A stretch of DNA of 64,000 nt from Actinoplanes italicus (GTDB lineage: Bacteria; Actinomycetota; Actinomycetes; Mycobacteriales; Micromonosporaceae). Within the stretch, counting starts at the first letter, position 1, and each line of letters begins with the position of its first letter. The notes under the pieces are model-generated. The model ran no database searches, was not told the origin of the DNA, and saw only the letters and a program-made list of their open reading frames with translations. Position numbers and translations under genes: made by a program. Of the stretch, positions 16,483-24,339 are shown piece after piece. The stretch spans positions 1-64,000 of the forward strand of contig NZ_PVMZ01000027.1 of the NCBI RefSeq assembly GCF_003001815.1, in the 5' to 3' direction.

Positions 16483-16836
16483 GTGGATCTGCAGTTGTCA
16501 GCGCGGGCGGGTAAGGCCTGCACGGTGGTGAAGGTCGGCGGCCAGCTCGACATGGCTACCGCACCTGAACTGGATCGATGCATCCGGCAGGTCGCTGACG
16601 ACGGCGGTCTTCAGGTGGTTCTGGACCTCGCCGACGTGTCGTTCCTGGATTCCAGCGGGCTGGGCGTTCTTCTGGCGTGGTTCAAGGAGCTGCGCAGCGC
16701 CGGCGGCCGGCTGTGCGTCGCCGCGGTCCAGGAGATCGTCGCCTACGTGCTGCAGGTCGCGGCGCTGGATCAGGTGATGGAGGTCTACGACACGGTGGGA
16801 GCGGCCGAGGCGGACATGCCGCCGCTGACGGCGTGA
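16483..16836 (+). CDS. STAS-domain anti-sigma factor antagonist
   Basis: 117 residues forming a single STAS domain: VVKVGGQLDMATAPELDR, VVLDLADVSFLDSSGLGVLLAW. The DSSG motif carries the serine that the partner anti-sigma kinase phosphorylates and a SpoIIE-type phosphatase dephosphorylates. GTG start with GGAGG five bases upstream. It converges on a GAF-SpoIIE phosphatase gene 14 bp away and lies near an ATPase fusion at 18560, so substrate, phosphatase and kinase-like partner sit within 3 kb. Confidence 0.88.
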   Translation: MDLQLSARAGKACTVVKVGGQLDMATAPELDRCIRQVADDGGLQVVLDLADVSFLDSSGLGVLLAWFKELRSAGGRLCVAAVQEIVAYVLQVAALDQVMEVYDTVGAAEADMPPLTA

Positions 16837-16850
16837 GCGCAGCACGGCGG

Positions 16851-18104
16851 TCAGCGGTGGTCGGCTGAGGTGGCCGCGGACACGTCGGCGCCCGCATGGG
16901 TACGGCGTTGGCGGCCGTGGTGCCCGTGCCAGTCGATGATCAACAGGGTGGCGTCGTCCTGCAGGGTGGGGCCGGCCACCGCGAGGACGCCGTCGGCAAG
17001 GGCACGCGCGGCCTCGCGGGGGTGCAGGTCGGCGAGCGACAGCAGCCGGGCCGGGAGATCGAGGGCGGCGGCTCGGCGTTCACGCATGCCGTCGGTGACG
17101 ACGACCAGACGATCACCGGGTTCCAGCGTCACCGCACCGGGACGGACCTTGCGATCGGGGAACATACCGAGGCCGAGGTTGCGGGGCAGATTCAATTCCT
17201 CCGGGTGGCCACGGCGGATCAGGATCGGCGGAATGTGCCCGGCGTTGACCAGATCGCACCTGCCGGTGGCCAGATCGAGGCGTCCGAGAATGGCGGTGAT
17301 GAAGGCTCCGCGGGCCGGGGCGTGCTCAGCGACCACGGCGCCGGCCCGGTCGGCCTGCTCGATGAGGCTGTGCCCGGCTCGACGCGAGTTGCGCAGGCTC
17401 CCCACACCGAGGGTGGCGATCAGCGCGCTGTTCACCCCGTGCCCCATGGCGTCGGTGACGCTGAAGTGCAGGGTGTCCCGGGCCAGGCTGTAGTCGAACG
17501 TGTCCCCGCCGACGCTCGCCGACGGTTCCAGCCAGCCCGACAGCGTGAACGATCCGCCCTCACAGGTGAAGGCGCCCGGGAGCAGGCGGCGCTGGATCTC
17601 GGCGGAGAGGTTGAACGGGGTGGTGCGCTGTCCCCACTCGAACAGGTCGGTGTGGCGGCGGTTGGCGATCACCACGAAAGCGAGCGCGTGTGCGGTCCGG
17701 GCGATCTCCCCGAGCGCCTGGGGCGCGGGCTCGGCCGGGACGACGATCTCCAGCAGGCCGATGACCTCGCCGCGTTCGGTGACCGGCGCCAGCACCGTCC
17801 ATTCCGGGCCGCCGCCGTGCACCTGCACCGCCTGCGTGCGTAGCGCCTCCTCCTGGGGGCCGCCGTCGAACGGAAGCACGGTCGCGACCTCGCCGCCGTC
17901 GCGGCGTCCGTCAACCGGCCCGAGCGGGACGTGTGCCAGCCGGACCAGAGCCCGGCCGCTGAGGTCGGCGATGAGGAAGGAGACGCTGGTGGCGTGCAGT
18001 GCCGCACCGAGTTCGCGGGTGACGGCCTCGACCGCGTTCACCGGTGTCGCGTCCTCGGCGGCCGCCAGCATCCCGGACAGCGCCATCTCGACCGATGGAT
18101 CCAT
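16851..18104 (-). CDS. GAF-SpoIIE (PP2C) phosphatase, RsbU-like
   Basis: 417 residues. A GAF-type domain spans ~20-175 (VTRELGAALHATSVSFLIADLSGRALVRLAHVP). The PP2C/SpoIIE domain follows at ~190-400: LSAEIQRRLLPGAFTCEGG, SVGGDTFDYSLA, TDAMGHGVNSALIATLGVG, LVNAGHIPPILIRRG, GDRLVVVTDGMRERR, DDATLLIIDW. The metal-binding Asp residues in GGD, TDAMGHG, TDG and DDAT are present. It should dephosphorylate STAS antagonists and so release sigma factors in response to a ligand at the GAF domain. ATG 18104 is chosen because the family begins there; the open frame upstream has no matching sequence. Divergent from 18204. Confidence 0.88.
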   Translation of the reverse strand: MDPSVEMALSGMLAAAEDATPVNAVEAVTRELGAALHATSVSFLIADLSGRALVRLAHVPLGPVDGRRDGGEVATVLPFDGGPQEEALRTQAVQVHGGGPEWTVLAPVTERGEVIGLLEIVVPAEPAPQALGEIARTAHALAFVVIANRRHTDLFEWGQRTTPFNLSAEIQRRLLPGAFTCEGGSFTLSGWLEPSASVGGDTFDYSLARDTLHFSVTDAMGHGVNSALIATLGVGSLRNSRRAGHSLIEQADRAGAVVAEHAPARGAFITAILGRLDLATGRCDLVNAGHIPPILIRRGHPEELNLPRNLGLGMFPDRKVRPGAVTLEPGDRLVVVTDGMRERRAAALDLPARLLSLADLHPREAARALADGVLAVAGPTLQDDATLLIIDWHGHHGRQRRTHAGADVSAATSADHR

Positions 18105-18203
18105 AGCCGCAGCATACGGACGTACCAGGCGGACGCCGTAACCGAGACCGGACTGTGCCGGACGGGGTGCATAGTGATCCATCCGGCCGGGTAGATCACG
18201 GCC

Positions 18204-18512
18204 GTGACTGCACATGAGGAGACGGAGACGTCGCATGCTGGGCGCACCGCCGCAGCCATGCACCACACGGCCGCGCAACTGGAAGTGGCGGAGGCCATCC
18301 TGCATCGCAGCGCCGCGCAGACACCCAACCCCGACACCGCCGACCGGCTTGATTCGCTCGGTGAGCAGGTCACCGCCCAGGCGCACGACATCGACCGGCG
18401 CGCCGACCGGCTTGCGGGCCCGCCCGGCCCGGACCCCGCGCCTCACCAACGGTCGTTGCCGGGGCATAAGACGACCGCCCCGGGGAACTCGGATGATTCC
18501 GAGGTCGCATAG
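18204..18512 (+). CDS. Small hypothetical protein (102 aa)
   Basis: A soluble Ala/His-rich helical protein read from GTG 18204, with no signal peptide. A helical stretch (TAAQLEVAEAILHRSA) and a second (DRLDSLGEQVTAQAHDIDRRADRL) could make a short coiled coil. I recognise no named family. It sits 48 bp ahead of the STAS-ATPase gene on the same strand and may share its promoter, which suggests, but does not prove, a part in the same regulatory circuit. Confidence 0.5.
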   Translation: MTAHEETETSHAGRTAAAMHHTAAQLEVAEAILHRSAAQTPNPDTADRLDSLGEQVTAQAHDIDRRADRLAGPPGPDPAPHQRSLPGHKTTAPGNSDDSEVA

Positions 18513-18559
18513 CGGGTCACCATCTTGTCGGCAAAGGCCCGGTGGAGGAGTTGACGCCT

Positions 18560-19288
18560 GTGTCCGAAACGCTGACCTGGCAGTTGGAGCTCCATGACGG
18601 TCACACCGTCGTCACGGTGAACGGGGAGGTCGACGGCGGGTCCGGACCCGCCGCCCTGTACCGCACTGTGACGCAGTGCCTGGACCGGGAATCCGGTGCT
18701 GTGGTGGTCGATCTGTCGGATGCCGGCGTAACGAGCCCGGAGGCGGCGGCGATCCTCACGCGAATCCTGGACGCGCCTCAACTCCGGCTCGGAACCCTGG
18801 TGCTGGTCTGCAAGCCCGACTCGGCCACCGCCGCCGTCCTCAAGGCGGCGGCCACCGAGCGGCCCTCGCCGATGTACGCCACCGTGGCGAAGGCGCTGTC
18901 CGCGCTGGCCGTTCGCAACGACCTCAGGGAGGTCCTGCTCCCCGTGTCCGGTGCCGCGCGCCGAGCCCGCGACATCGTCACCGAGGCATGCGTGATGTGG
19001 GATGTCGCCCAGCTCGTCGCCCCGGCCACGATCGTCGTGAGTGAGCTGGTCACGAACGTGGTGATGCATGCCCGCACCATGATGACGTTGCAGGTGGCGT
19101 TACGACCCCGCTACCTGTATCTCGCGGTGGCCGACGGCTCCCCCGCCGTGCCGCTGCCCCGTACCGAAGTTCGTCTCGATGTCATCGGCGGACGAGGTCT
19201 CCGCCTGGTCGACCATGCCGCCGACCGATGGGGGCACCGGCGGCGACATGACGGCAAAGTCGTCTGGGCCCGCTTCGCTCACCCATAG
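18560..19288 (+). CDS. STAS-HATPase fusion, anti-sigma regulatory protein
   Basis: 242 residues. The N-terminal ~110 form a STAS-like domain (TWQLELHDGHTVVTVNGEVDG, GAVVVDLSDAGVTSPEAAAIL) in which the usual D-S-S-G phosphosite reads VTSPE. The C-terminal ~120 are an RsbW-type GHKL ATPase (PASGA-like VSGAARRARDIV, TIVVSELVTNVVMHA as N box, GGRGLRLVDHAADRWG as G box). Such ATPases bind sigma factors or phosphorylate STAS partners. GTG 18560 has GGAGGAG nine bases upstream. A close paralogue with the same architecture lies at 43503-44234 in the second cluster. Confidence 0.8.
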   Translation: MSETLTWQLELHDGHTVVTVNGEVDGGSGPAALYRTVTQCLDRESGAVVVDLSDAGVTSPEAAAILTRILDAPQLRLGTLVLVCKPDSATAAVLKAAATERPSPMYATVAKALSALAVRNDLREVLLPVSGAARRARDIVTEACVMWDVAQLVAPATIVVSELVTNVVMHARTMMTLQVALRPRYLYLAVADGSPAVPLPRTEVRLDVIGGRGLRLVDHAADRWGHRRRHDGKVVWARFAHP

Positions 19289-19667
19289 GACGTTCCTGTA
19301 CGGCGCCCGCCGTTCGCGGATCTGAGCCGTTTCCTGGTTCGACTCGCCTGTGCGTGCCGGTGCCGGGCGGGGTGAAACCGACTGGCTGAGGTGCACGACG
19401 GTGCGCCAGTCGTTCCCGTGGCGGGTGGGTGGGTGCCTGCGACCAGGGCGCGGGATTGGGCAGCGATCGGCGCACACGCAGCGGCACCGAGGGCTCCGAT
19501 CGCCGCCAGGACGACAGTGGGCGTCCGTGGATCCGCAGCGTGTGCTCCGGCCGTCGCCGTCCGCGACGTCACGCGCACACCGAAAGCATCAGCGTGCGCC
19601 CGACACTCGCTATTGGCGGTCCTTCCCTGCTGTGGCGGCGAACAGGCCCGCCGCGCGCCGTTGAGTT
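19289..19667. other. 379-bp interval with no supported gene
   Basis: Several overlapping open frames exist on both strands, as expected at this GC content, but none has a ribosome site plus a recognisable domain. A hydrophobic stretch on the minus strand (VVLAAIGALGAAACAPIAA) is the only hint of coding and is not supported by a plausible start or stop. No hairpin or repeat was noticed. Confidence 0.4.
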
Positions 19668-19841
19668 TCAATCGGCATCGGCACGGTCGAAATCCACCCT
19701 GGCCGCAATGAAGAATCCACGCAGTGTCGCGGCCAGCGCACCGAGCTTGTCGTCTTCGATGAAGACCATCCCAGCCGCCGCCAGGGCGTCCGCGGTCCGC
19801 TCGGCGATCTCCATCATCGTGTCGTCCGTCGCCGTGGTCAT
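19668..19841 (-). CDS. Small hypothetical protein (57 aa) coupled to DUF397 gene
   Basis: It reads MTTATDDTMMEIAERTADALAAAGMVFIEDD and ends FDRADAD. Its ATG overlaps the stop of the DUF397 gene by 4 bp (19838-19841), strong evidence of translation coupling. Acidic, soluble, no named family. Last of three small genes on this strand. Confidence 0.55.
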   Translation of the reverse strand: MTTATDDTMMEIAERTADALAAAGMVFIEDDKLGALAATLRGFFIAARVDFDRADAD

Positions 19842-20047
19842 CGCGGGCCGTCGAATTCGCCGTCCTTGACACCCTGGACGAAGGCGTCCCACTCGGCCTG
19901 CGTGTACCGCAACACGGCACTGCGGTCGTCCGCGCTGTGCCGGATCGCCACTCCCCCGGCCGCCAGGAAGCGGGCCTGCACACACCGGGCCGTCCCGGTG
20001 CTGTGACTGGACTTGAACCATCCCTCGTCACCGATCACGTCGTACAC
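19838..20047 (-). CDS. DUF397-domain protein
   Basis: 69 residues of the DUF397 family: GWFKSSHSTGTARCVQARF, VAIRHSADD, LRYTQAEWDAFVQGVKDGEFD. These small proteins are widespread in actinomycetes, nearly always beside an XRE/DUF5753 regulator, and take part in developmental control as regulator or antitoxin-like partners. GTG start with AGGGG upstream, 15 bp after the preceding gene. The XRE partner is probably the divergent gene at 20588, which has its own DUF397 gene downstream. Confidence 0.85.
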   Translation of the reverse strand: MYDVIGDEGWFKSSHSTGTARCVQARFLAAGGVAIRHSADDRSAVLRYTQAEWDAFVQGVKDGEFDGPR

Positions 20048-20062
20048 CCCTATCGATAGTCG

Positions 20063-20308
20063 TCACGGCTCGCGGCGCGCCCATTTGAGGAAGCGCTCGA
20101 ACAACTCAGCCGGCGGCTCGTGCCGCAACACGCCCGCCGCGGTCTCCAACTCCAGCCACAGCCGCATGTTGAGCTGCACCGGATCCGGTGTCGTCGAGAG
20201 CAGGTACTCCCGAGCCGGATCACACGGCCATGGCTTTTCACAGGCTCGGCAGTCGTAGCCGGCCGGATCCGCCTGATGGTCCGCCCCACTGCCGATCGCC
20301 CCGCTCAC
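20063..20308 (-). CDS. Small Cys-motif hypothetical protein (81 aa)
   Basis: A soluble protein with a short cysteine cluster, YDCRACEKPWPCDPARE (CxxCxxPWPC), that could bind a metal, followed by a helical segment (LNMRLWLELETAAGVL). Proteins with this CxxCxxPWPC block are common next to DUF397/XRE genes in actinomycetes; their role is unknown to me. First gene of a three-gene minus-strand unit. GTG start at 20308 taken from the frame; no clear ribosome site. Confidence 0.6.
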   Translation of the reverse strand: MSGAIGSGADHQADPAGYDCRACEKPWPCDPAREYLLSTTPDPVQLNMRLWLELETAAGVLRHEPPAELFERFLKWARREP

Positions 20309-20493
20309 GCCACCGACCTGCGGCAGTACGGCCCGGCCGCAGGCTGTTCGGCAAACCGCAGTCTCCTCTGTCGCCTGTGCTTCATCTCGGCTCCCGGCAG
20401 GTTGCTCGATCGGCAGGTATCGCCCCGGCCCGAATCTCGACGAAGCGCCAAGATCACAATGCGTTGCGGCTCGGAGACTAGAGGCAACGGTAC

Positions 20494-20510
20494 AAGTACC
20501 TCATGTACTT
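20494..20510. promoter_or_regulatory. AAGTAC-N5-GTACTT operator upstream of XRE gene
   Basis: A perfect 6-bp inverted repeat in the divergent region between the 20308 gene and the XRE regulator at 20588. Its AT-rich composition stands out from the surroundings. AAGTAC/GTACTT-type half-sites at this position are plausible binding sites for XRE/DUF5753 (WhiJ-like) regulators; assignment is by position. Confidence 0.5.
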
Positions 20511-20587
20511 TTACAACAGATCAAAGATGATCCCCCGCCACGGCTCACCACATCGTGCGAGGGAAACTTGCCGAAAGGACGCCGAGG

Positions 20588-21463
20588 ATGGAGTCGAGCC
20601 GCATGCCCACCCGCAGGCAAGCACCGACCGTCGCAAGACGCCGGCTCGCCGCTGAAATGCTGGAACTACGTCAAACGGCAGGCCGCACGCGTGACGCGGT
20701 CAGCGCTGATACGGGGATTTCGCAGGGCGCTCTTCATCGGATAGAGATCGCGAAGACCACGCCGCAGGCCGGCACTCTCAACCATCTTATGGACTACTAC
20801 GGCGTGACCGATGCCGACAAGCGTGCCGCGATGCACGAGCTACGCAAACGGTCTCGCCAGCTCAAGTGGCTGGAGCTGTTCGAAGGCGGAACCCTTCCCG
20901 ACAGTTACCGGAGCTTCGCCTCCTTCGAAGCGGACGCAGCCCGGATCTCGGGCTACGAAAGCCTGTTCATCTTCGGGCTGCTTCAGACGCACGGCTACGC
21001 TGAGACCGTGATCCGAGCGATGACGCCGGAGATCTCCGACGAAGAGGTCGCGACGCGGCTTGAAATCCGAATGCGCCGCCAAGAGGTGTTGACCAGTCCA
21101 ACCAGCCCGCACTTGTGGGTCATCATGGATGAAGCAGCGATTCGACGCAGAGTCGGCGATCCCGAAACCTACCGTGAGCAGCTACTTCACCTGGTCGCCC
21201 TAAGCCAGCGCCCGAAGATCACGCTCCAGGTGATCCCGTTCACCGCAGGTGCCCATCAAGGAATGCCTGGCTCGTTCCACGTCCTGGAGTTTCACGCGGA
21301 AGACCCACCCATGGTTTACATGGAGAACGCTGGCGGCGGCCTCGTCGTGGAGACCACGTCCGAGGTCGCTTGGTATCGGAACAGCTTCCAACGGCTTGCC
21401 GCGCAAGCATCGAGCCCGCAAAACACAGTGCAAATGATTGAAATGGCGGCTAACGCCATCTGA
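20588..21463 (+). CDS. XRE-family regulator with DUF5753 domain
   Basis: 291 residues. An HTH of the XRE type at ~10-65 (AAEMLELRQTAGRTRDAVSADTG, then ISQGALHRIEIAKTTP) precedes a DUF5753 domain (~95-280: SGYESLFIFGLLQTHGYAETVIRA, RQEVLTSP, WVIMDEAAIRRRVG, ITLQVIPFTAGAHQGMPGSF, DPPMVYMENAGG). This is the standard partner of DUF397 proteins in WhiJ/BldB-type developmental or toxin-antitoxin-like circuits. ATG 20588 has AAGGA ten bases upstream; ATG 20603 is an alternative. DUF397 genes lie on both sides, the downstream one 19 bp away. Confidence 0.88.
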   Translation: MESSRMPTRRQAPTVARRRLAAEMLELRQTAGRTRDAVSADTGISQGALHRIEIAKTTPQAGTLNHLMDYYGVTDADKRAAMHELRKRSRQLKWLELFEGGTLPDSYRSFASFEADAARISGYESLFIFGLLQTHGYAETVIRAMTPEISDEEVATRLEIRMRRQEVLTSPTSPHLWVIMDEAAIRRRVGDPETYREQLLHLVALSQRPKITLQVIPFTAGAHQGMPGSFHVLEFHAEDPPMVYMENAGGGLVVETTSEVAWYRNSFQRLAAQASSPQNTVQMIEMAANAI

Positions 21464-21482
21464 TAGCTGGAAGGAGCGATGC

Positions 21483-21686
21483 GTGGACCTCACCAACGCA
21501 CGCTGGAGGAAGAGCAGCCGAAGCGGCTCAAACGGGGCCTGCGTCGAGGTGGCAATCACCGACGAGGGCGTCGCAGTGCGAGACACCAAAGACCGCAACA
21601 AGCCCGCGCACATCTACACGCACGCCGAGTGGAGCGCCTTCATCGACGGCGTCAAGGACGGCGAGTTCGATTGCGACACGAAGTAG
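21483..21686 (+). CDS. DUF397-domain protein
   Basis: 67 residues: DLTNARWRKSSRSGSNGACVEVAI, VAVRDTKDRNKPA, YTHAEWSAFIDGVKDGEFD, a complete DUF397 domain. GTG 21483 is preferred over the upstream in-frame ATG because AAGGAG precedes it at normal spacing and the family begins there. Co-transcribed with the XRE/DUF5753 gene 19 bp upstream, the common regulator-partner arrangement. Confidence 0.88.
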   Translation: MDLTNARWRKSSRSGSNGACVEVAITDEGVAVRDTKDRNKPAHIYTHAEWSAFIDGVKDGEFDCDTK

Positions 21687-21832
21687 CAGGTGCCAAGTGG
21701 ATCGGCCGTGCGGAGAGGGTGTGGTGGCGGCCGGTCCCGAGCCAGTGCCCGTGGCTCGTCCCCACTATGACGTGCGTCGCTGGTAACGGCGAGGTGCGGA
21801 GCTCGTAGGAGAAGCCCGAGGGTGCCCGGCCC

Positions 21833-21952
21833 TCACCGGAGCGTCGGGGAATCCGAGTTCGCCAGGAGACGGACGGTGAACTAGGTGCCGGCGCCGACGG
21901 TGCTCTCCACCTCGATCGTGCCCCGTGAGCCTCGACCAGCTTGCGGGATCGG
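21833..21952 (-). pseudogene. Histidine kinase C-terminal remnant
   Basis: Minus-strand sequence reads RKLVEAHG, then after a one-base frame change GTIEVESTVGAGT, a TAG at 21881-21883, and FTVRLLANSDSPTLR with a stop at 21833. This is the end of a sensor kinase ATPase domain (family consensus VEAHGGTIxVES...GTTFTVRLP). Immediately upstream, 21971-22001 encodes VRLEAAAEGR and continues PVVHADP, a segment that in kinases precedes the N box, so the ATP-binding core between them has been deleted. Clearly dead. Confidence 0.6.
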
Positions 21953-21970
21953 GTCGGCGTGCACCACCGG

Positions 21971-22001
21971 CCGGCCCTCGGCGGCCGCTTCCAGCCGTAC
22001 G
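21971..22001 (+). repeat. 31-bp direct repeat, copy 1
   Basis: Identical over 31 bases to 24273-24303, same orientation, 2.3 kb apart. On the minus strand both copies encode VRLEAAAEGR, a histidine-kinase segment. Together they bracket the kinase-WD40 gene and a DUF397 remnant. Confidence 0.75.
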
Positions 22002-22008
22002 TCCGCAT

Positions 22009-22136
22009 TGTTTGCCATCCGGGACTCCCAGAGCCCAAGCCGCGAGCCTCTGATCTTCGACGCCAACGAATGGGGCTGCTTCCTCGACGGCGTCGCCAAG
22101 GGTGAGTTCCCTGCAGCTACAGGTGCTCCCAGATGA
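22009..22136 (+). pseudogene. DUF397 C-terminal remnant
   Basis: The frame reads LFAIRDSQSPSREPLIFDANEW, then GCFLDGVAKGEFPAA, matching the second half of DUF397 (VRDSKDP... EWxAFLxGVKxGEFD). The first half, with the WRKSSxS motif, is absent and replaced by kinase-remnant sequence. It overlaps the 3' end of the kinase-WD40 gene on the other strand. Third DUF397 copy within 2.3 kb. Confidence 0.6.
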
Positions 22137-24183
22137 GGACCCTCCCGTCGTTGCCACCGGTGGCGAGCTGCTTTCCGTCCGGGCTGTAAGCGACCTTGTC
22201 CACCGAGCCGATGTCGCTGGTGAGGGCTCGGTGGCGTCCGGTGACCAGGTCCCAGACGAGCACGGCATTGGCGAAGCCGCTGGTGGCGAGTTGCCGTCCG
22301 TCAGGGCTGTACGTAACCGCGATAGCCGTGCCGGTGTTAACGGCGAAGGGGCGGGAGGCGCCGGTGTCCAGGTCCCAGAACCGCACCGCCTCGTGGGTTC
22401 CGGCGGCGGCGAGCTGCTTTCCGTCGGGACGGTACGCCAGAGTATAAATTCCCATGCTGAGACTTCCGGTGAGGACACGGAAGTCTCCCGTGTCCAGGTC
22501 CCAGACCCGCACCCTATCGTCGCTTCCGGCGGTGGCGATATGTCGCCCGTCGGGGCTGTACGCCACCACACCCACGTCACTGTTGTGGCCGGTGAGCGTA
22601 CGGACGTCGCCGGAGTCCAGATCCCAGACCTGCACCGTGTTGTCGACGCCGGTGGTGGCGAGATGCCGCCCGTCGGGGCTGTACGCCACCGCGGTCATGT
22701 TGGCGAGGATGCGCGATTTCCCGGTGTCCAGGTCCCAGACGCGCACCGTGTCTTCGTTGCCGTAGGTGGCGAGATGCCGCCCGTCAGCGCTGTATTCCAC
22801 CTCATGAATCTCGCCGGTATGGCCGACGAGCGTACGGGAGCCTCCGGTATCCAGGTCCCAGACGCGCACCTCCCTGTCGGCTCCGCCGGTGGCGAGCCGC
22901 CGCCCGTCGGGGCTGAATGCCACGTCGTAGACCTGGCCGGCATGGCCCGTCAGGGTGCGGGTGATCCTCCATTCCGGAAACTCGGCACTGCCGGTGGGAC
23001 CAGCACCGGGGCCGGGGCTGCGCTGCTTGTTCGCCTGCCACGCCGCGACACCGATGGTCATGACGATGACGGCCACCATCGCTGCGCCGATACGGTGCCG
23101 CCGGGTCCACCACGGCCGGGCCGCAGCCGTGTGCGCCGCCGGCGACGGCATTGTCAGCTCCGACTCGGGTCCGGTGGGTGTGGGCGGTGGCGGGGTGGCC
23201 TCGGACTGCGGCTGCGGTGAGGGCTGGGAGTCGGTGGGGGCGGCGATGGTGGGCGGCGGCGCGTCCAGGGTTGCGGGTACGTCCTCGGCGCTGCCGGTCT
23301 TCTGGCGCCGCGATCCCGCCGGCCGGTCAGATCCGGCGTCTCGGCCGGCGGGCGCGGGCTCGGGCTCGGCGACCTTCGCCAGCAGTGGGGCGGCCCGTTC
23401 GGCGGTCAGCCGCTGACCGGGGTCCTTGACCAGCAGCCCTTTGATCACCGGCCAGAGCCGGCCGGCGTGTGCCGGGGTCACCGGCTCAGCGGTCAGCACG
23501 GCGGCGACCGTGGCCTGAGTGTCCTCGCGCTGGAAAGGTGACCGGCCGGTGACCGTCGTATAGAGAGTGACGCCCAGCGCCCACAGGTCGCCGGCCGGGC
23601 CCGCCGGACGGCCATTGATGCGTTCCGGGGCCAGGTAGGCCGGCGAGCCGAGCAGTTGCCCGGTTGCGGTCAGTGCCGTCTTGTCGTCGATCACGGCGAT
23701 GCCGAAGTCGGTCAACACGACCCGGCCGGTGTCCTCCAGCAGGATGTTCGCCGGTTTCACATCCCGGTGGACGATCCCGGCCCGATGCGCGGCCCGCAGC
23801 GCCCGCAAGACCGATAGCCCGATCTCTGCGGTCCGACGTTCGGTCAGCAGGCCGTGCTCCGCGATCGCGTGGGCCAGTGATTGCCCGTTGACGAGCTCCA
23901 TCACCAACCACGGCCGGTCCCCGTCGGTGACCACGTCATGCACGGTGACCACGCTCGGGTGCCGCAGCCGGGCAGCGGCTTGCGCCTCCCGCAGCGCGCG
24001 CCGCACCAGCGTTTCGTCCGGGCCGTCCAGGTCGTCGGCGCCTGCTATCCAGATCTGCTTGACCGCCACCTCACGATCGAGCAGCTCGTCGTGGGCCTGC
24101 CAGACCGCGCCCATCCCGCCTCTGCCGACCGCCCGCATCAGCCGGTAACGGCCCGCGACCACCCTCGCCGCATCCGCAGTCAT
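22117..24183 (-). CDS. Membrane Ser/Thr protein kinase with seven-repeat WD40 sensor
   Basis: 688 residues. The kinase domain spans ~10-270 with all catalytic motifs: GRGGMGAVW (P-loop), VAVKQIW (Lys), HRDVKPANILL, DFGIAV, and SPAYLAPERI with DLWALGVTL. A Pro-rich linker is followed by one membrane helix (IGAAMVAVIVMTIGVAAW, ~385). Seven WD40 blades (~410-688) follow, each ending VRVWDLDTG or similar; the last ends VLIWEHL, so they could close one propeller. The PknB-like topology puts the propeller outside the cell as sensor. ATG 24183 chosen because kinase homology begins 10 residues later. It is flanked by 31-bp direct repeats. Confidence 0.9.
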   Translation of the reverse strand: MTADAARVVAGRYRLMRAVGRGGMGAVWQAHDELLDREVAVKQIWIAGADDLDGPDETLVRRALREAQAAARLRHPSVVTVHDVVTDGDRPWLVMELVNGQSLAHAIAEHGLLTERRTAEIGLSVLRALRAAHRAGIVHRDVKPANILLEDTGRVVLTDFGIAVIDDKTALTATGQLLGSPAYLAPERINGRPAGPAGDLWALGVTLYTTVTGRSPFQREDTQATVAAVLTAEPVTPAHAGRLWPVIKGLLVKDPGQRLTAERAAPLLAKVAEPEPAPAGRDAGSDRPAGSRRQKTGSAEDVPATLDAPPPTIAAPTDSQPSPQPQSEATPPPPTPTGPESELTMPSPAAHTAAARPWWTRRHRIGAAMVAVIVMTIGVAAWQANKQRSPGPGAGPTGSAEFPEWRITRTLTGHAGQVYDVAFSPDGRRLATGGADREVRVWDLDTGGSRTLVGHTGEIHEVEYSADGRHLATYGNEDTVRVWDLDTGKSRILANMTAVAYSPDGRHLATTGVDNTVQVWDLDSGDVRTLTGHNSDVGVVAYSPDGRHIATAGSDDRVRVWDLDTGDFRVLTGSLSMGIYTLAYRPDGKQLAAAGTHEAVRFWDLDTGASRPFAVNTGTAIAVTYSPDGRQLATSGFANAVLVWDLVTGRHRALTSDIGSVDKVAYSPDGKQLATGGNDGRVLIWEHL

Positions 24184-24272
24184 AGCAGGTGACTCTACTG
24201 TGGAAGCGATCGATGGAGACACATGGCGTACCGTGATCGCGTCGGCCTGAGCCGCGACGGTGACGGTCCCGC

Positions 24273-24303
24273 CCGGCCCTCGGCGGCCGCTTCCAGCCGT
24301 ACG
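24273..24303 (+). repeat. 31-bp direct repeat, copy 2
   Basis: Second copy of the repeat at 21971-22001, here in the 5' region ahead of the GGDEF gene. The sequence on either side is unrelated to copy 1 beyond one mismatch and three bases. Confidence 0.75.
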
Positions 24304-24339
24304 CCCGAACGACTGCTCAAGTCGGGGCCGTGCCTGCCG

